Part shown: one piece after another, positions 1 through 8,518 of the stretch | Layout: each line of letters begins with the position of its first letter | Numbering within the stretch: the stretch's first letter is position 1 | Assembly (NCBI GenBank): GCA_963698405.1 | Contig: CAVOQT010000016.1 | Coordinates: 1 to 38,155 of the forward strand | From: SHZI01 sp963698405 | Lineage (GTDB): Bacteria > Pseudomonadota > Gammaproteobacteria > Steroidobacterales > GCA-2729495 | Reading direction: 5' to 3' | DNA: 38,155 nucleotides | Program-made: the position numbers and the translations under genes | The notes under the pieces: model-generated | What the model was told of the DNA's origin: nothing | What the model saw: only the letters and a program-made list of their open reading frames with translations | The model's database searches: none

Positions 1-21
1 GCCAGCTCACAGCCGGGGGGA

Positions 22-52
22 TTACCGCTTTGCCAGATCCAGGAAGCGGTAA
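22..52. other. 9-bp perfect inverted repeat upstream of the first gene
   Basis: TTACCGCTT at 22-30 is the exact reverse complement of AAGCGGTAA at 44-52, with a 13-nt spacer. There is no T run after it, so it could be an operator or the end of a gene lying before the window. The rest of the 81 bases before the first ATG shows nothing else clear. Confidence 0.35.
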
Positions 53-81
53 CGACCCGGCGGGAGTGCCATAATCGCCGC

Positions 82-1455
82 ATGTCCTCCCCTGCACTCG
101 CCGACCACCTGGCCTGTCCCCGCTGCGAGCAGTCGCTGCGCCAATATCCGGACCGCAGCTGGGGCTGTGGCGCCTGCGGCATCAACTTCCCGTCGCTGCT
201 GGATGTGCCCTGCCTGTTTGTCGAACCCTCCGCCACACTGACGGAGTGGCGCGGAAAACTGCAGTTCACGCTGGAAAAACTCGACCAGGAAGCCACTGCA
301 CTGCAGGCCGAACTGCAGAATCCCCGCCTGCGACCGCTGACCCGCGACCGTCTGAGCCTGCTCAACCGGGCGACTGTCGACCAGATCAAACGCCTGCGCG
401 AACTGCTCACGCCGCTGGCGGTTCATCAGGCACAGGGCACCCTTGCCACTCATCTGGCCCTGCAGACCCGACTGCCCGGCGACCAGGGCCTGACCACCTA
501 CTATCCGAACATCCATCGCGACTGGGCCTGGGGCGATGAGGAAAACGAAGCGACACTCAGGCTGGTAGGTGGCTCACTGCCGGGGCGGGAGTCCGTCGAC
601 AGCCTGCTGGTGCTCGGCTCAGGCGCGGGACGACTCGCCTACGATCTGCATCAGGAGTATGCGATCGGCCTCACGCTGGCACTGGACTTCAATCCCCTGC
701 TCGCGCTGCTGGCGCGCCGCGCCACGGCCGGCGAGCCTACCGAACTCTGGGAGTTTCCGATTGCGCCACGCACGCTGGCCGAACACGCTGTACTGCGCAG
801 CCTGGTCGCACCGGAAGTGGTACGCGACGGTTTCCATCTGGTACTCGGCGATGCATTGCGCGCGCCACTGTTGGCCGGCAGCTTCGACGTGATCGTCACG
901 CCCTGGGTCGTGGATATCCTGCCGGAAGACTTCCGCACGCTTGCCGTGCGGCTGAATAACCTGCTGAAGCCCGGCGGTCGCTGGATCTGTTTCGGCTCGC
1001 TCAGCTTTGCCCAGCCCATGGCGAGCCAGCGCTACAGCCTCGAAGAAACACTTGCCATCGTGATGGACAGCGGTTTTGCCGAACCGGATGTACGCGAGGA
1101 CGACATTCCTTATATGTGCTCGCCGGCCAGCCGGCACGGTCGCCTGGAGAATGTCGTCACCATCGTTGCGGACAAGACACGGACTGCCCAGCAACCAGCC
1201 CGCCATCGCTCGCTGCCAGACTGGCTGATTACCGGCACACAACCCGTACCACTGCTGCCGGCCTTTGAACTGCAGACCATGACGACCCGTATCTATGCCT
1301 TCATCATGGGCCTGATCGACGGGCGCCGCTCGATCCGTGACATGGCGCGGCTGCTGGCCGAGCAGCGCCTGATGAGCCGCGAAGAAGCCGAACCGGCGGT
1401 ACGCAACTTCCTGATCAAGATGCACGAAGACAGCCAGCGTCCGCCAGGACTGTGA
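82..1455 (+). CDS. Zinc-ribbon class I SAM-dependent methyltransferase with C-terminal winged-helix-like tail
   Basis: This 457-residue protein has three parts. An N-terminal Trm112-like zinc ribbon has Cys12/Cys15 and Cys29/Cys32 as two CxxC-type knuckles. A central Rossmann methyltransferase domain follows: motif I VLGSGAGRLAYDL near residue 177, an acidic motif LALDFNP near 202, a GDALRAP element near 256, then a VIVTPWVVDILPEDF stretch and LKPGGRWICFGS. The arrangement, including a later YSLEE helix and a PYMCSP segment, resembles the carnosine N-methyltransferase (N2227) family, but the substrate cannot be read from sequence. The last 55 residues (GLIDGRRSIRDMARLL...) look like a PqqD-type or winged-helix domain. 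It converges on the histidine kinase gene with 11 bases between stop codons. The methyltransferase call is firm; the substrate is unknown. Confidence 0.85.
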   Translation: MSSPALADHLACPRCEQSLRQYPDRSWGCGACGINFPSLLDVPCLFVEPSATLTEWRGKLQFTLEKLDQEATALQAELQNPRLRPLTRDRLSLLNRATVDQIKRLRELLTPLAVHQAQGTLATHLALQTRLPGDQGLTTYYPNIHRDWAWGDEENEATLRLVGGSLPGRESVDSLLVLGSGAGRLAYDLHQEYAIGLTLALDFNPLLALLARRATAGEPTELWEFPIAPRTLAEHAVLRSLVAPEVVRDGFHLVLGDALRAPLLAGSFDVIVTPWVVDILPEDFRTLAVRLNNLLKPGGRWICFGSLSFAQPMASQRYSLEETLAIVMDSGFAEPDVREDDIPYMCSPASRHGRLENVVTIVADKTRTAQQPARHRSLPDWLITGTQPVPLLPAFELQTMTTRIYAFIMGLIDGRRSIRDMARLLAEQRLMSREEAEPAVRNFLIKMHEDSQRPPGL

Positions 1456-1466
1456 TGCCGCCGAAG

Positions 1467-2843
1467 CTAGTCGGCCTTGCCGGAGCGGATCGTCAACGGC
1501 AAGCGCACCAGCAACTCCGCGCCACCGAGCGTCGAGCGGCTGATCGCCACGCTGCCACGGTATAGCGCGACGATTTCGCGCACTACCGCCAGCCCGATAC
1601 CCTGGCCGGGCACATCACCGCGCTGATCGGCACGCACACCCCGTCCGAGTACCGACCCGGTCTGATCGTCGGGGATACCGGGACCATCGTCGGCAACACT
1701 GATCGTCAGCGTATCGGCACCGTCCATGACTACCGTCACCACGATGCGGCCGTTACACCACTTCCAGGCATTGTCGAGCAGGTTGCCGAAGATCTCGTAG
1801 AGATCACCCTGCTCGGCCGGATAACTCGCACCGTCCGGGATCTGCAACTCACAATCAACCGTCTTGCCGTGATGGATCTTGCGCAGACTGGCGACGATTT
1901 CACTGAGCGGTGGCGCCAGCGCGACGGGCCGCGCAGCGAGACTGCGCGGCCCGGAGGCGGCGGCACGCCGCAACTGGTAATCCACCACGCTCTGCATGCG
2001 ATCGAGTTGCCCGCGCAGCGTGGCAGCATCCGGCTGACTGTTACCCAGTTCCGTGCGCAGCACGGCCAGCGGCGTCTTCAGGCTGTGCGCCAGATCATCC
2101 ATCGTGGTGCGATAGCGTTGCATGCGCTGCCGCTCCGAGCCGAGCAGTGCATTGAGACCGCGCGTCACGCCGACCAGTTCGCGCGGATAATCTGCATCAA
2201 AGGCTGCCTGCCGACCCGCTTCAATCGCAGTGATTTCGCCGGACATGCGCCGCAGCGGCCGGAGTGCCAAGCGGATTGCCAGCCACAGGGCCGCGAGCAG
2301 CACGAACATCACGCCGGAGAACCAGCCGAGCAGCTGCTGTCTGAAGCGCTCAAGCTGCGCTTCATAGCCGGCCAGATCGGCGGCCGCGAAAACCTGGAAA
2401 GCCGGTGTCGCGGTCGGCCCCAGTTCCCAGTTGATACCGAGCCCGAACAGCAGGACCTCGCTGCCATCGGGCAGCATGCGCCGGGTCACCGCACGTTCAC
2501 CGGCCTTCAGGGTCGCACCCGTTGCCAAATCCAGTCCGACTGTCGAAGGCGAACGCCACAGCGGCAAACCGGATGCATCGAGAATCTCGGTATACAAACC
2601 GGAACCAGGATTACGCAGGCGGGGCTCCAGCAGACGCTTTGGCACAGAAAGGTTACCCGCTTCATCCGGTTCAGCCGCACCGATCAGCGCCAGCACCTGC
2701 ACCTCGAGCTGATCAGCCAGTGCTGCTTCAGCACTGCGCCTGAACACCACATCGAGCACCACAACGGTGATGCCAAAGGCAGCCAGCAGCATCACTGCGG
2801 TGATCACCAGCAGACGGGTACTCAGCGAACCGCGACGCGACAT
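1467..2843 (-). CDS. PhoQ-like sensor histidine kinase
   Basis: This inner-membrane two-component sensor has 458 residues. Transmembrane segment 1 is at about 10-33, a periplasmic sensor domain at 34-170, transmembrane segment 2 at about 173-195 and then a HAMP linker (LRPLRRMSGEITAIEAG). The phosphoacceptor is His253 in DDLAHSLKTPLAVL. The ATPase domain shows an N box (EIFGNLLDNAWKW), a G1 box (VADDGPGIP) and a G2 box (GQGIGLAVVREI). The SLKTPLAVL H-box and layout are those of PhoQ-type kinases, which sense divalent cations, acid or cationic peptides. The acidic patch that binds cations in E. coli PhoQ cannot be confirmed here, so the ligand is open. It is the last gene of pepSY-regulator-kinase, 12 bases after the regulator. 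It should phosphorylate the adjacent regulator. Confidence 0.9.
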   Translation of the reverse strand: MSRRGSLSTRLLVITAVMLLAAFGITVVVLDVVFRRSAEAALADQLEVQVLALIGAAEPDEAGNLSVPKRLLEPRLRNPGSGLYTEILDASGLPLWRSPSTVGLDLATGATLKAGERAVTRRMLPDGSEVLLFGLGINWELGPTATPAFQVFAAADLAGYEAQLERFRQQLLGWFSGVMFVLLAALWLAIRLALRPLRRMSGEITAIEAGRQAAFDADYPRELVGVTRGLNALLGSERQRMQRYRTTMDDLAHSLKTPLAVLRTELGNSQPDAATLRGQLDRMQSVVDYQLRRAAASGPRSLAARPVALAPPLSEIVASLRKIHHGKTVDCELQIPDGASYPAEQGDLYEIFGNLLDNAWKWCNGRIVVTVVMDGADTLTISVADDGPGIPDDQTGSVLGRGVRADQRGDVPGQGIGLAVVREIVALYRGSVAISRSTLGGAELLVRLPLTIRSGKAD

Positions 2844-2855
2844 GCCGGGTCCGCC

Positions 2856-3539
2856 TCAGCCGGATTCCGGCGGACGCGGCATCCGGTAACCCTGGCCGCG
2901 TATGGTTTCGATCAGACCAAGCGTGCGCTCCGGATCGAGTTTGTTGCGCAGGCGGGTCAGCAGCACCTCCACGACATTGCTGTCGCGCTCGGCATCCTGA
3001 TCGTAGAGCTGATCGGTGAGCTCCCCCTTGCTCACCACCCGACCGGCCCGCATGACCAGCATCTCGAGCAGCCGGTATTCGAATGCGGTGAGCGTCACCA
3101 GTTGATCGTTGACGCGCACTTCACGGTCCCGGGTATTCATCGCCACCGGACCGGCGCGCAATACAGGCTGCGCATGCCCGGCCGAGCGGCGCAACAGGGC
3201 ATTGATGCGCGCCTTGAGCTCATCGATGTTGAATGGCTTGACGACGTAATCGTCGGCACCGGCATTCAGGCCGTTGACCTTGTCCTGCCAGTGTTCACGT
3301 GCCGTGAGAATCACGATCGGAAACGAGTGCTGTGCAGCCCGCAGCCTTTTGATCAGCTCCACACCCGAGCGATCAGGCAATCCCAGGTCGACGATGGCAA
3401 GCTGCACGGCAAATTCAGCGGCAAAGTACTCCGCCTCACTCGCCGTTCCCGCCTCGTCGACGGTGAAATCCGTATCGCGCAGCATCGCCGCCAGTGACTG
3501 GCGCAGCGCGACATCATCCTCAACGATCAGCAGGCGCAT
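2856..3539 (-). CDS. PhoP-like OmpR-family response regulator
   Basis: This is a 227-residue response regulator. The receiver domain spans residues 1-115 with acidic pair Glu7/Asp8/Asp9, phosphoacceptor Asp51 (IVDLGLPD), Thr79 and Lys101 (VVKPF). The OmpR-type winged-helix DNA-binding domain covers 125-222, with the usual LTAFEYRLLEML opening and the RGQGYRM wing at the end. Both functional halves are complete. It lies between a PepSY gene (12 bases upstream) and the sensor kinase gene (12 bases downstream), all on the minus strand. This is the common layout of small PepSY-regulated PhoPQ-like operons. Target genes cannot be deduced from the window. Confidence 0.93.
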   Translation of the reverse strand: MRLLIVEDDVALRQSLAAMLRDTDFTVDEAGTASEAEYFAAEFAVQLAIVDLGLPDRSGVELIKRLRAAQHSFPIVILTAREHWQDKVNGLNAGADDYVVKPFNIDELKARINALLRRSAGHAQPVLRAGPVAMNTRDREVRVNDQLVTLTAFEYRLLEMLVMRAGRVVSKGELTDQLYDQDAERDSNVVEVLLTRLRNKLDPERTLGLIETIRGQGYRMPRPPESG

Positions 3540-3551
3540 CAGCAGAACACC

Positions 3552-3875
3552 TCAGTGCATCTCACCAGTCGTGGCATCAACGCGATACTCGCGCACCCGA
3601 CCGTCGGTGGTCACTACACGAATCTGATACACAACACGCCCGTTGTCAGTGCGGCGGTCCGCACGCACCACCTTGCCACCGGTACGCTCCCTGACCATCG
3701 CCACCGCAGCATCCTTGCTGATGACCGGACGTGGTGCAGCAGGCGTCTCGCCAGCCGTGACGCGACCCGCATCGTTGGATTTCGGCTTCGCGGCACTCAC
3801 CGGGACGACCGCCAACAAGCCAACGATCAGCAGCAGCGCAACATTGGTCCGGATCGGATATGACATGCGCGACAT
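3552..3875 (-). CDS. Periplasmic PepSY-domain protein
   Basis: This small exported protein has about 107 residues from the chosen ATG at 3875; a second ATG three codons later at 3866 is equally possible. A hydrophobic signal segment (NVALLLIVGLLAVVPVSA) is followed by a linker and one PepSY domain. The domain opens with ISKDAAVAMVRERTGGKV and ends with the typical VVTTDGRVREYRVDATTGE. PepSY domains inhibit proteases or modulate sensor proteins in the periplasm. It is the first gene of the operon with the PhoP/PhoQ-like pair, so a role in tuning the sensor kinase is plausible but inferred. A longer reading frame extends upstream to 3926 without a better start. Neither start has a clear Shine-Dalgarno sequence. 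Confidence 0.8.
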   Translation of the reverse strand: MSRMSYPIRTNVALLLIVGLLAVVPVSAAKPKSNDAGRVTAGETPAAPRPVISKDAAVAMVRERTGGKVVRADRRTDNGRVVYQIRVVTTDGRVREYRVDATTGEMH

Positions 3876-4012
3876 TGTCGAGGCTGGCCCGGATGCTGGC
3901 AATGGCACCAGAATGCGCGCTGGCACTGAACCCGAACTGAATTCCTGCTGGCTGGCATTGCGTCAACTGATCAGGCAACCTTGCCGCCGGATCTTCATCG
4001 GTAGCCGACCCC

Positions 4013-4648
4013 ATGCCTAAACTCGACAAGCTGTTTGAGAACAACCGCAACTGGGTCGCATCGGTCCGCCGTCAAGATCCCGGCTTCTTCAGCAAACTGG
4101 CCGGACAGCAGAACCCCGAGTATCTGTGGATCGGCTGCTCAGACAGCCGCGTGCCCGCCAATCAGGTTACCGGGCTGATGCCCGGCGAAGTGTTCGTACA
4201 CCGCAACATCGCCAATGTAGTCGCACATGCAGATCTCAACTGCCTGTCGGTAATCCAGTTTGCCGTACAGATACTCAAGATCAGGCACATCATCGTCTGC
4301 GGTCATTACGGTTGCGGCGGCGTGCGTGCTGCCTACGAAGACCAGCGTCTCGGCCTGGTCGACAACTGGTTGCGGCATGTGCAGGACGTGGCCACCAAAC
4401 ACCGCGCAGCACTTGATGAATTCAGCGATGCCGAAGCCCGTCTGAACCGCCTGAGCGAGCTGAATGTCATCGAGCAGGTTGCCAACGTGTGCCGGACCAA
4501 TGTACTGCGCGACGCCTGGTCAAACGGTCAGGAAGTGACCGTGCACGGCTGGATATACAACATCACCGACGGATTGCTCATCGACCTCGATCTGTCTGCG
4601 TCCAGCACCAAAGAAGTCCAGGAGATGCAGAGCCGCACGAAAGGCTGA
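4013..4648 (+). CDS. can: Beta-class carbonic anhydrase
   Basis: This 211-residue enzyme interconverts CO2 and bicarbonate in the cytoplasm. The zinc ligands fall at Cys42, His98 and Cys101, with the Asp44-Arg46 dyad in CSDSRVP. These are the same positions as in E. coli Can, and the length is close to that enzyme's 220. The HRNIAN and GHYGCGGV signatures are intact. It is divergent from the PepSY operon and converges on the molybdenum hydroxylase operon. The shared 3' end carries a perfect palindrome. A housekeeping role in supplying bicarbonate for carboxylases is the simplest reading, with no sign of a cyanate operon nearby. Confidence 0.95.
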   Translation: MPKLDKLFENNRNWVASVRRQDPGFFSKLAGQQNPEYLWIGCSDSRVPANQVTGLMPGEVFVHRNIANVVAHADLNCLSVIQFAVQILKIRHIIVCGHYGCGGVRAAYEDQRLGLVDNWLRHVQDVATKHRAALDEFSDAEARLNRLSELNVIEQVANVCRTNVLRDAWSNGQEVTVHGWIYNITDGLLIDLDLSASSTKEVQEMQSRTKG

Positions 4649-4667
4649 AGCGCGATTCAGCCTTTCG
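4638..4667. terminator. 12-bp perfect palindrome between convergent genes, probable bidirectional terminator
   Basis: CGAAAGGCTGAA (4638-4649) pairs perfectly with TTCAGCCTTTCG (4656-4667) around a 6-nt loop. The stem contains the stop codons of both the carbonic anhydrase gene and the hydroxylase large-subunit gene, so both proteins end in Lys-Gly encoded by opposite arms. No long T run follows on either side. Confidence 0.6.
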
Positions 4668-6906
4668 CGCGCCGGCCGAGTATCTGCAGAATCTTCCACG
4701 GCGTGATCGGCATCTCCCTGACCGGTTCACCGAGCGCATTGGCCACTGCATTTGCCACGGCCGGCAAGGTACACACGATCGGCCCTTCGCCGACCTCCTT
4801 GGCGCCGAAAGGACCGAAGGGATCGATGCTCTCGACGATGATGTGTTCGACCTTCGGCATCTCGTAGGAGCGCGGCAGCCGGTAATCGAGCCGCGACGGA
4901 TTCATCACCTGCCCGGCTTCCAGCAGCGTCTCTTCGTAGAGCACTTGCGACATGCCACTGAAGACCTGGCCATCGATCTGCCCTTCGACGATGCGCGGAT
5001 TGATCGCACGCCCGACATCGTGGGACGCCACGATGCGATCCACGGTGACGAAGCCCGTATCCGGATCAATGGATACCTCGGCAATCTGCGCACCGAAGGA
5101 GTAGGCCATGCTGCCGCTCTCTTTCGGTGAGTTGTAAAAACCGCGGCCCATCACAAAGCGACCCTCGCGACTATGCAGGGTGTCGTAGACGATCTTCTTC
5201 AGCGGAATGGCTTTCTCCGGCTGCCCCTTCGGGTAAACCTGCCGGTCGCGGAAGATCAGTTGCGCGGGTTTCACACCCAGACGTGCGGCCGCCAGGCCCT
5301 CAAGCTGTTTGCGGGCATCGAGCGCCGCTGCTTTCACCGCATTGCCGGTATTGAAAGTACCACGCTGGATCAACGCGCCTACATCCAGCGGCACCACATC
5401 GGTATCACCAGAGATCACGGTGATATCGGTCGGCTGTGCGCCGAGCACCTCCGCTGCGATCATCGCCATCGCGGTATGCGAACTCTGCCCCATGTCGGGC
5501 AGACCGACGAACAGCGACATGCTGCCGTCATCGACGATCTTGATGAAGGCGGCCGAGGTATCGTGCTTGAAAACACCCTTGGCACCGGAGGCCATCGCAC
5601 CGATGCCGATACCGATACCTTTCAGCGGCGGCAGCTTGCCGTGCTTGCGCTTCCAGCCCACCTGCTTCGCGGTCTTCGTGATGCACTCGGCCAGACCACA
5701 GCTGCCGAAAAACGTACCGGTCATGCTGGTGTGGCCCTTGGTCACGCCGTTCAGCAGATGGAAGTCGATCGGGTCCATGCCGAGCTCACGTGCCAGCGCA
5801 TCCATATGCTGGCCCAGTCCAAAGGCCATCTGCGCCAGGCCGCCACCGTGATGAAAGTAGTACGGGATGTTATTGGTATGCACCAGCCTGCCGCTGTAAC
5901 GGGCAGCCTCGATCTTGTACAGCGCGTGTATGTACGAACTGGTCAGCGTCAGCACGATCATCTGCGATTCGACATAGGCACCGGTATCGAAACTGATATC
6001 GGCCTCGAAAGCCTTGATCCGGCCCTCAGCTGACACACCGGTGCGAAAGCTGTAGTTCACTTCGCCACCAGCACGGCAGGCAATGAACTCCTCATCGGCC
6101 GTGGCACGAATCTTCACCGGTCGGCCGGTCTTGCGTGACAGAACGGCGGCGATGAAGTGATGCGGGCGTACCGCAGTGCGCCCGGTAAAACCACCGCCGG
6201 TGTTGAGGCTCATGATCCGCACCTGACCATCGCTCAGACGCAAGGCGCCAGCCAGGCTTTTCTGGAACAGGATCGCCGTCTGGGTTGGCGTCCACATCGA
6301 CAGCTTGTCGGGCAGCGACCAGTCGGCGATCGCCACATGGAACTCCGCATAACAGTTGTGCGAAGCATGGGTCGTATATTGGTCGGTATAGACATGCGCC
6401 GAACTGGCGAAGCCCTGCTCGACATCGCCCAGATCCTGACTCAGCTGCCAGGCAATATTCCCCTTCGCCTTGGCATGGATCAGGAAGGCATCGGCTTTGA
6501 CTGCATCCTGAATATTGAACAGCGCAGGCAGCGGTTCATATTCCACCTTGATGAGGGCGGCAGCCTCGGCCGCGGTTGCTTCGTCCAGGGCAGCAACGGC
6601 AGCGACTTCATCGCCGATGTAATTGACGATCTCGTGGCGGAACAGCGGCTGCTCGATGCCCACATACAGCTTCGGCGCATCGGCATGGGTGATCACTGCC
6701 TTGACGCCCGGCAGGGCCAGGGCAGCGGAGGTATCGATGCTCAGAATCCGCGCACGGGCAAACGGACTGCGCACGATCTTTCCGTGCAGCATCCCGGGCA
6801 GCACCACATCGTCGGTGAACAGCGAGCGGCCGGTGAGTTTATGCGCGCCATCCAGTCGGGGCTGATCGCGCCCGACGACAGCAAAATCGGCCTTTTTAGA
6901 CGCCAT
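4657..6906 (-). CDS. hcrA: Molybdopterin-binding large subunit of a xanthine dehydrogenase-family enzyme, probable 4-hydroxybenzoyl-CoA reductase alpha subunit
   Basis: This large catalytic subunit of a molybdenum hydroxylase has 749 residues from the ATG at 6906. That start has a GGAGG six bases upstream and overlaps the stop of the preceding gene. An ATG at 6912 lies too close to the ribosome site. The protein opens with the usual RLDGAHKLTGRSLFTDDV. It carries the cofactor loop TGGGFTGR and ends with FGAKEVGEGP, whose Glu is the conserved active-site base of the family. Together with the adjacent FAD/4Fe-4S and 2Fe-2S subunits it should form the (alpha beta gamma)2 enzyme. That enzyme reductively removes the phenolic hydroxyl of 4-hydroxybenzoyl-CoA to give benzoyl-CoA. 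No CoA ligase gene is adjacent, so another substrate of this subfamily remains possible. Confidence 0.85.
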   Translation of the reverse strand: MASKKADFAVVGRDQPRLDGAHKLTGRSLFTDDVVLPGMLHGKIVRSPFARARILSIDTSAALALPGVKAVITHADAPKLYVGIEQPLFRHEIVNYIGDEVAAVAALDEATAAEAAALIKVEYEPLPALFNIQDAVKADAFLIHAKAKGNIAWQLSQDLGDVEQGFASSAHVYTDQYTTHASHNCYAEFHVAIADWSLPDKLSMWTPTQTAILFQKSLAGALRLSDGQVRIMSLNTGGGFTGRTAVRPHHFIAAVLSRKTGRPVKIRATADEEFIACRAGGEVNYSFRTGVSAEGRIKAFEADISFDTGAYVESQMIVLTLTSSYIHALYKIEAARYSGRLVHTNNIPYYFHHGGGLAQMAFGLGQHMDALARELGMDPIDFHLLNGVTKGHTSMTGTFFGSCGLAECITKTAKQVGWKRKHGKLPPLKGIGIGIGAMASGAKGVFKHDTSAAFIKIVDDGSMSLFVGLPDMGQSSHTAMAMIAAEVLGAQPTDITVISGDTDVVPLDVGALIQRGTFNTGNAVKAAALDARKQLEGLAAARLGVKPAQLIFRDRQVYPKGQPEKAIPLKKIVYDTLHSREGRFVMGRGFYNSPKESGSMAYSFGAQIAEVSIDPDTGFVTVDRIVASHDVGRAINPRIVEGQIDGQVFSGMSQVLYEETLLEAGQVMNPSRLDYRLPRSYEMPKVEHIIVESIDPFGPFGAKEVGEGPIVCTLPAVANAVANALGEPVREMPITPWKILQILGRRAKG

Positions 6907-7405
6907 GACCATCCTCCGCTGCTGCCGCATCGGCGGCCATGGCCTTGATCGCCTCACGCACCGCGATCTTCACCTTGATGTGCCCGGTACAACGGCACAG
7001 GGCGCCGGCCAGCGCCTCGTTGATCGCCTCCTCGTCCGGATCAGGATTCGTATCCAGCAGAGCCTTGGCCGTCATGACCAGACCCGGCGTACAGGCGCCG
7101 CACTGCACGGCGCCGTATTCGAGAAAGGCCTTCTGTATGGCATGCAGCTCATCGCCACCGGCCACACCCTCAATGGTGGTCACGGGACGATTGTCCCACT
7201 CGATGGCCAGCGCGAGACAGGACAGTACGGCCCGGCCATCGGCATCCTGCACGGTACACACGCCACAGGCACCGCTGGTGCAACCGCGCTTGGTACCCGT
7301 GAGGGCAACCTGATCGCGAATCACATCCAGCAGGGTTTCGTGTGGCGCTACCGGAACCTGGTATCGGTCACCGTTGACGACGAGGGTGATCAGCTGTCTG
7401 TTCAT
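6896..7405 (-). CDS. hcrC: Two-[2Fe-2S] small subunit of the molybdenum hydroxylase (4-hydroxybenzoyl-CoA reductase gamma type)
   Basis: This 169-residue ferredoxin-like subunit relays electrons between the molybdenum site and the FAD subunit. The N-terminal plant-type cluster motif is GCTSGACGVC with a fourth Cys at VLSCL. The C-terminal helical cluster motifs are CGACTPG and CRCTGH. All eight cluster cysteines are visible. Length and order are typical of CoxS/HcrC proteins. It lies 13 bases after the FAD subunit gene and overlaps the start of the large-subunit gene. The three genes are therefore one operon in the order FAD, 2Fe-2S, molybdopterin subunit. Confidence 0.92.
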   Translation of the reverse strand: MNRQLITLVVNGDRYQVPVAPHETLLDVIRDQVALTGTKRGCTSGACGVCTVQDADGRAVLSCLALAIEWDNRPVTTIEGVAGGDELHAIQKAFLEYGAVQCGACTPGLVMTAKALLDTNPDPDEEAINEALAGALCRCTGHIKVKIAVREAIKAMAADAAAAEDGHGV

Positions 7406-7418
7406 CGGTACCGTTCCA

Positions 7419-8414
7419 TCAGTCAGCGGCCGGCAGTTTCTGCCGACGCAGTTCGTTGAGCACGCGCCGCACCAGGCCGCGCACGAGACGTTTCTTGTAG
7501 CCCGGCGGTGTGAACAGATTGCTCACCTCGCCCAGATCTTCACGGGCTGCATCTGCTGCGGCCTCAATACCGGCTTCAGTCAGCCCCTCGGCCAGAATGA
7601 TTTGCGCCGACTTGTGCAGCACGATCGGCCAGGTGCCAACTGACCCGGCTACCAGCAACACCGATTTCGGCGCCCGGTTGCTGCCGGTCAGCGTGCCGGC
7701 CAGCGTCGCATAGCCATAGTCGAGCCCGGTACGCGCCGCTGCCTTGACGAAAACTGAACGCACGCGGGCCGGCGGCACCAGCACCGCAACGATCAATTCA
7801 CCGGCAGCCAGCACGTTGCTCTCGATGCCATCGTCCCGATAAAAATCAGCCAGCAGCAGCTCACGCTCACCCTGTGTACTGCGCAACAGCACACGGGCGT
7901 TGAGCGCGATCAGAGCTGGCACTGAATCGGCGCTGTGAATTGCGCGACAGTTCGGCGCAGTCTTGATGACATGGCAGACCTGCCCCTCGGTCTTCCAGCA
8001 GGGAACCTGCGAACCGCGCCAGTTTTCACTCTGATTCGTATACCAGCAGCGCGTCGGCAGACACAGATTGCCGCCCAGCGTGGCCATATTGCGCACATGC
8101 CGGGAACCCACGGCCTTGATTGCCTGTGCAAGACCCGGATAGCGCGCAACGATCAGCGGATGTTCGGCCAGGTCAGTCAGTCGTTCGCCGGCACCGATAC
8201 GCAGCATATCGGCAGCATCGAGACTCACCCCGGCCAGCTCCGGCAGGTCGCGCACGCTGACCAGCACAGCAGGCTCTTCCAGGCGCAGTTTCAGATTGAT
8301 GAGCAGATCGGTGCCGCCGCCCAGCACCGCGACGTCGCTGCCGGCCGTACTGAGCATGCGCAGTGCCTCATCGAGGCTGGCCGGCCTTTGGTATGCAAAC
8401 GGTGGCAGTTGCAA
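7419..8414 (-). CDS. hcrB: FAD and [4Fe-4S] medium subunit, 4-hydroxybenzoyl-CoA reductase beta type
   Basis: This is the FAD-binding subunit of the molybdenum hydroxylase, about 331 residues from a TTG codon at 8414. That start gives the family-typical MQLPPFAYQRPASLDEAL and has GGGAGA six bases upstream. A TTG at 8435 would add seven residues but lacks a ribosome site. FAD motifs are LGGGTDLL and a second TLGGNLC. After the latter comes an insert with four cysteines spaced 16, 8 and 9 residues apart (RCW, PCW, VCH, NCR). CoxM-type subunits lack this insert; the extra 4Fe-4S cluster of HcrB proteins sits there. This is the main evidence for assigning the operon to reductive dehydroxylation rather than ordinary hydroxylation. 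It is divergent from the SYLF gene. Confidence 0.88.
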   Translation of the reverse strand: MQLPPFAYQRPASLDEALRMLSTAGSDVAVLGGGTDLLINLKLRLEEPAVLVSVRDLPELAGVSLDAADMLRIGAGERLTDLAEHPLIVARYPGLAQAIKAVGSRHVRNMATLGGNLCLPTRCWYTNQSENWRGSQVPCWKTEGQVCHVIKTAPNCRAIHSADSVPALIALNARVLLRSTQGERELLLADFYRDDGIESNVLAAGELIVAVLVPPARVRSVFVKAAARTGLDYGYATLAGTLTGSNRAPKSVLLVAGSVGTWPIVLHKSAQIILAEGLTEAGIEAAADAAREDLGEVSNLFTPPGYKKRLVRGLVRRVLNELRRQKLPAAD

Positions 8415-8518
8415 CTGGAATCTCCCGCGTGGCAATCACTGAACATGATTTCTGCAAAACAGTGTACTTGATGCGTCGATCGGCGTTAGATTAGCCATAA
8501 TCACTCGCAGGACACATC

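Noticed and set aside
22..52. Strong intrinsic terminator at the window start
   Set aside because: The 9-bp inverted repeat has a 13-nt loop and no T run on either side, so it is kept only as an unassigned repeat.
1869..3497. Plus-strand open frame of 542 codons opposite the kinase and regulator genes
   Set aside because: The minus strand holds two complete, motif-perfect genes; the opposite frame has no recognisable features.
4489..5130. Plus-strand frame opposite the hydroxylase large subunit end
   Set aside because: It overlaps two certain genes and shows an Arg/His-rich composition typical of antisense frames.
4657..8414. CO dehydrogenase or xanthine dehydrogenase
   Set aside because: The large subunit lacks the CO dehydrogenase active-site Cys loop (GGGFTGR is present instead), and the FAD subunit has the four-Cys insert specific to the hydroxybenzoyl-CoA reductase branch.
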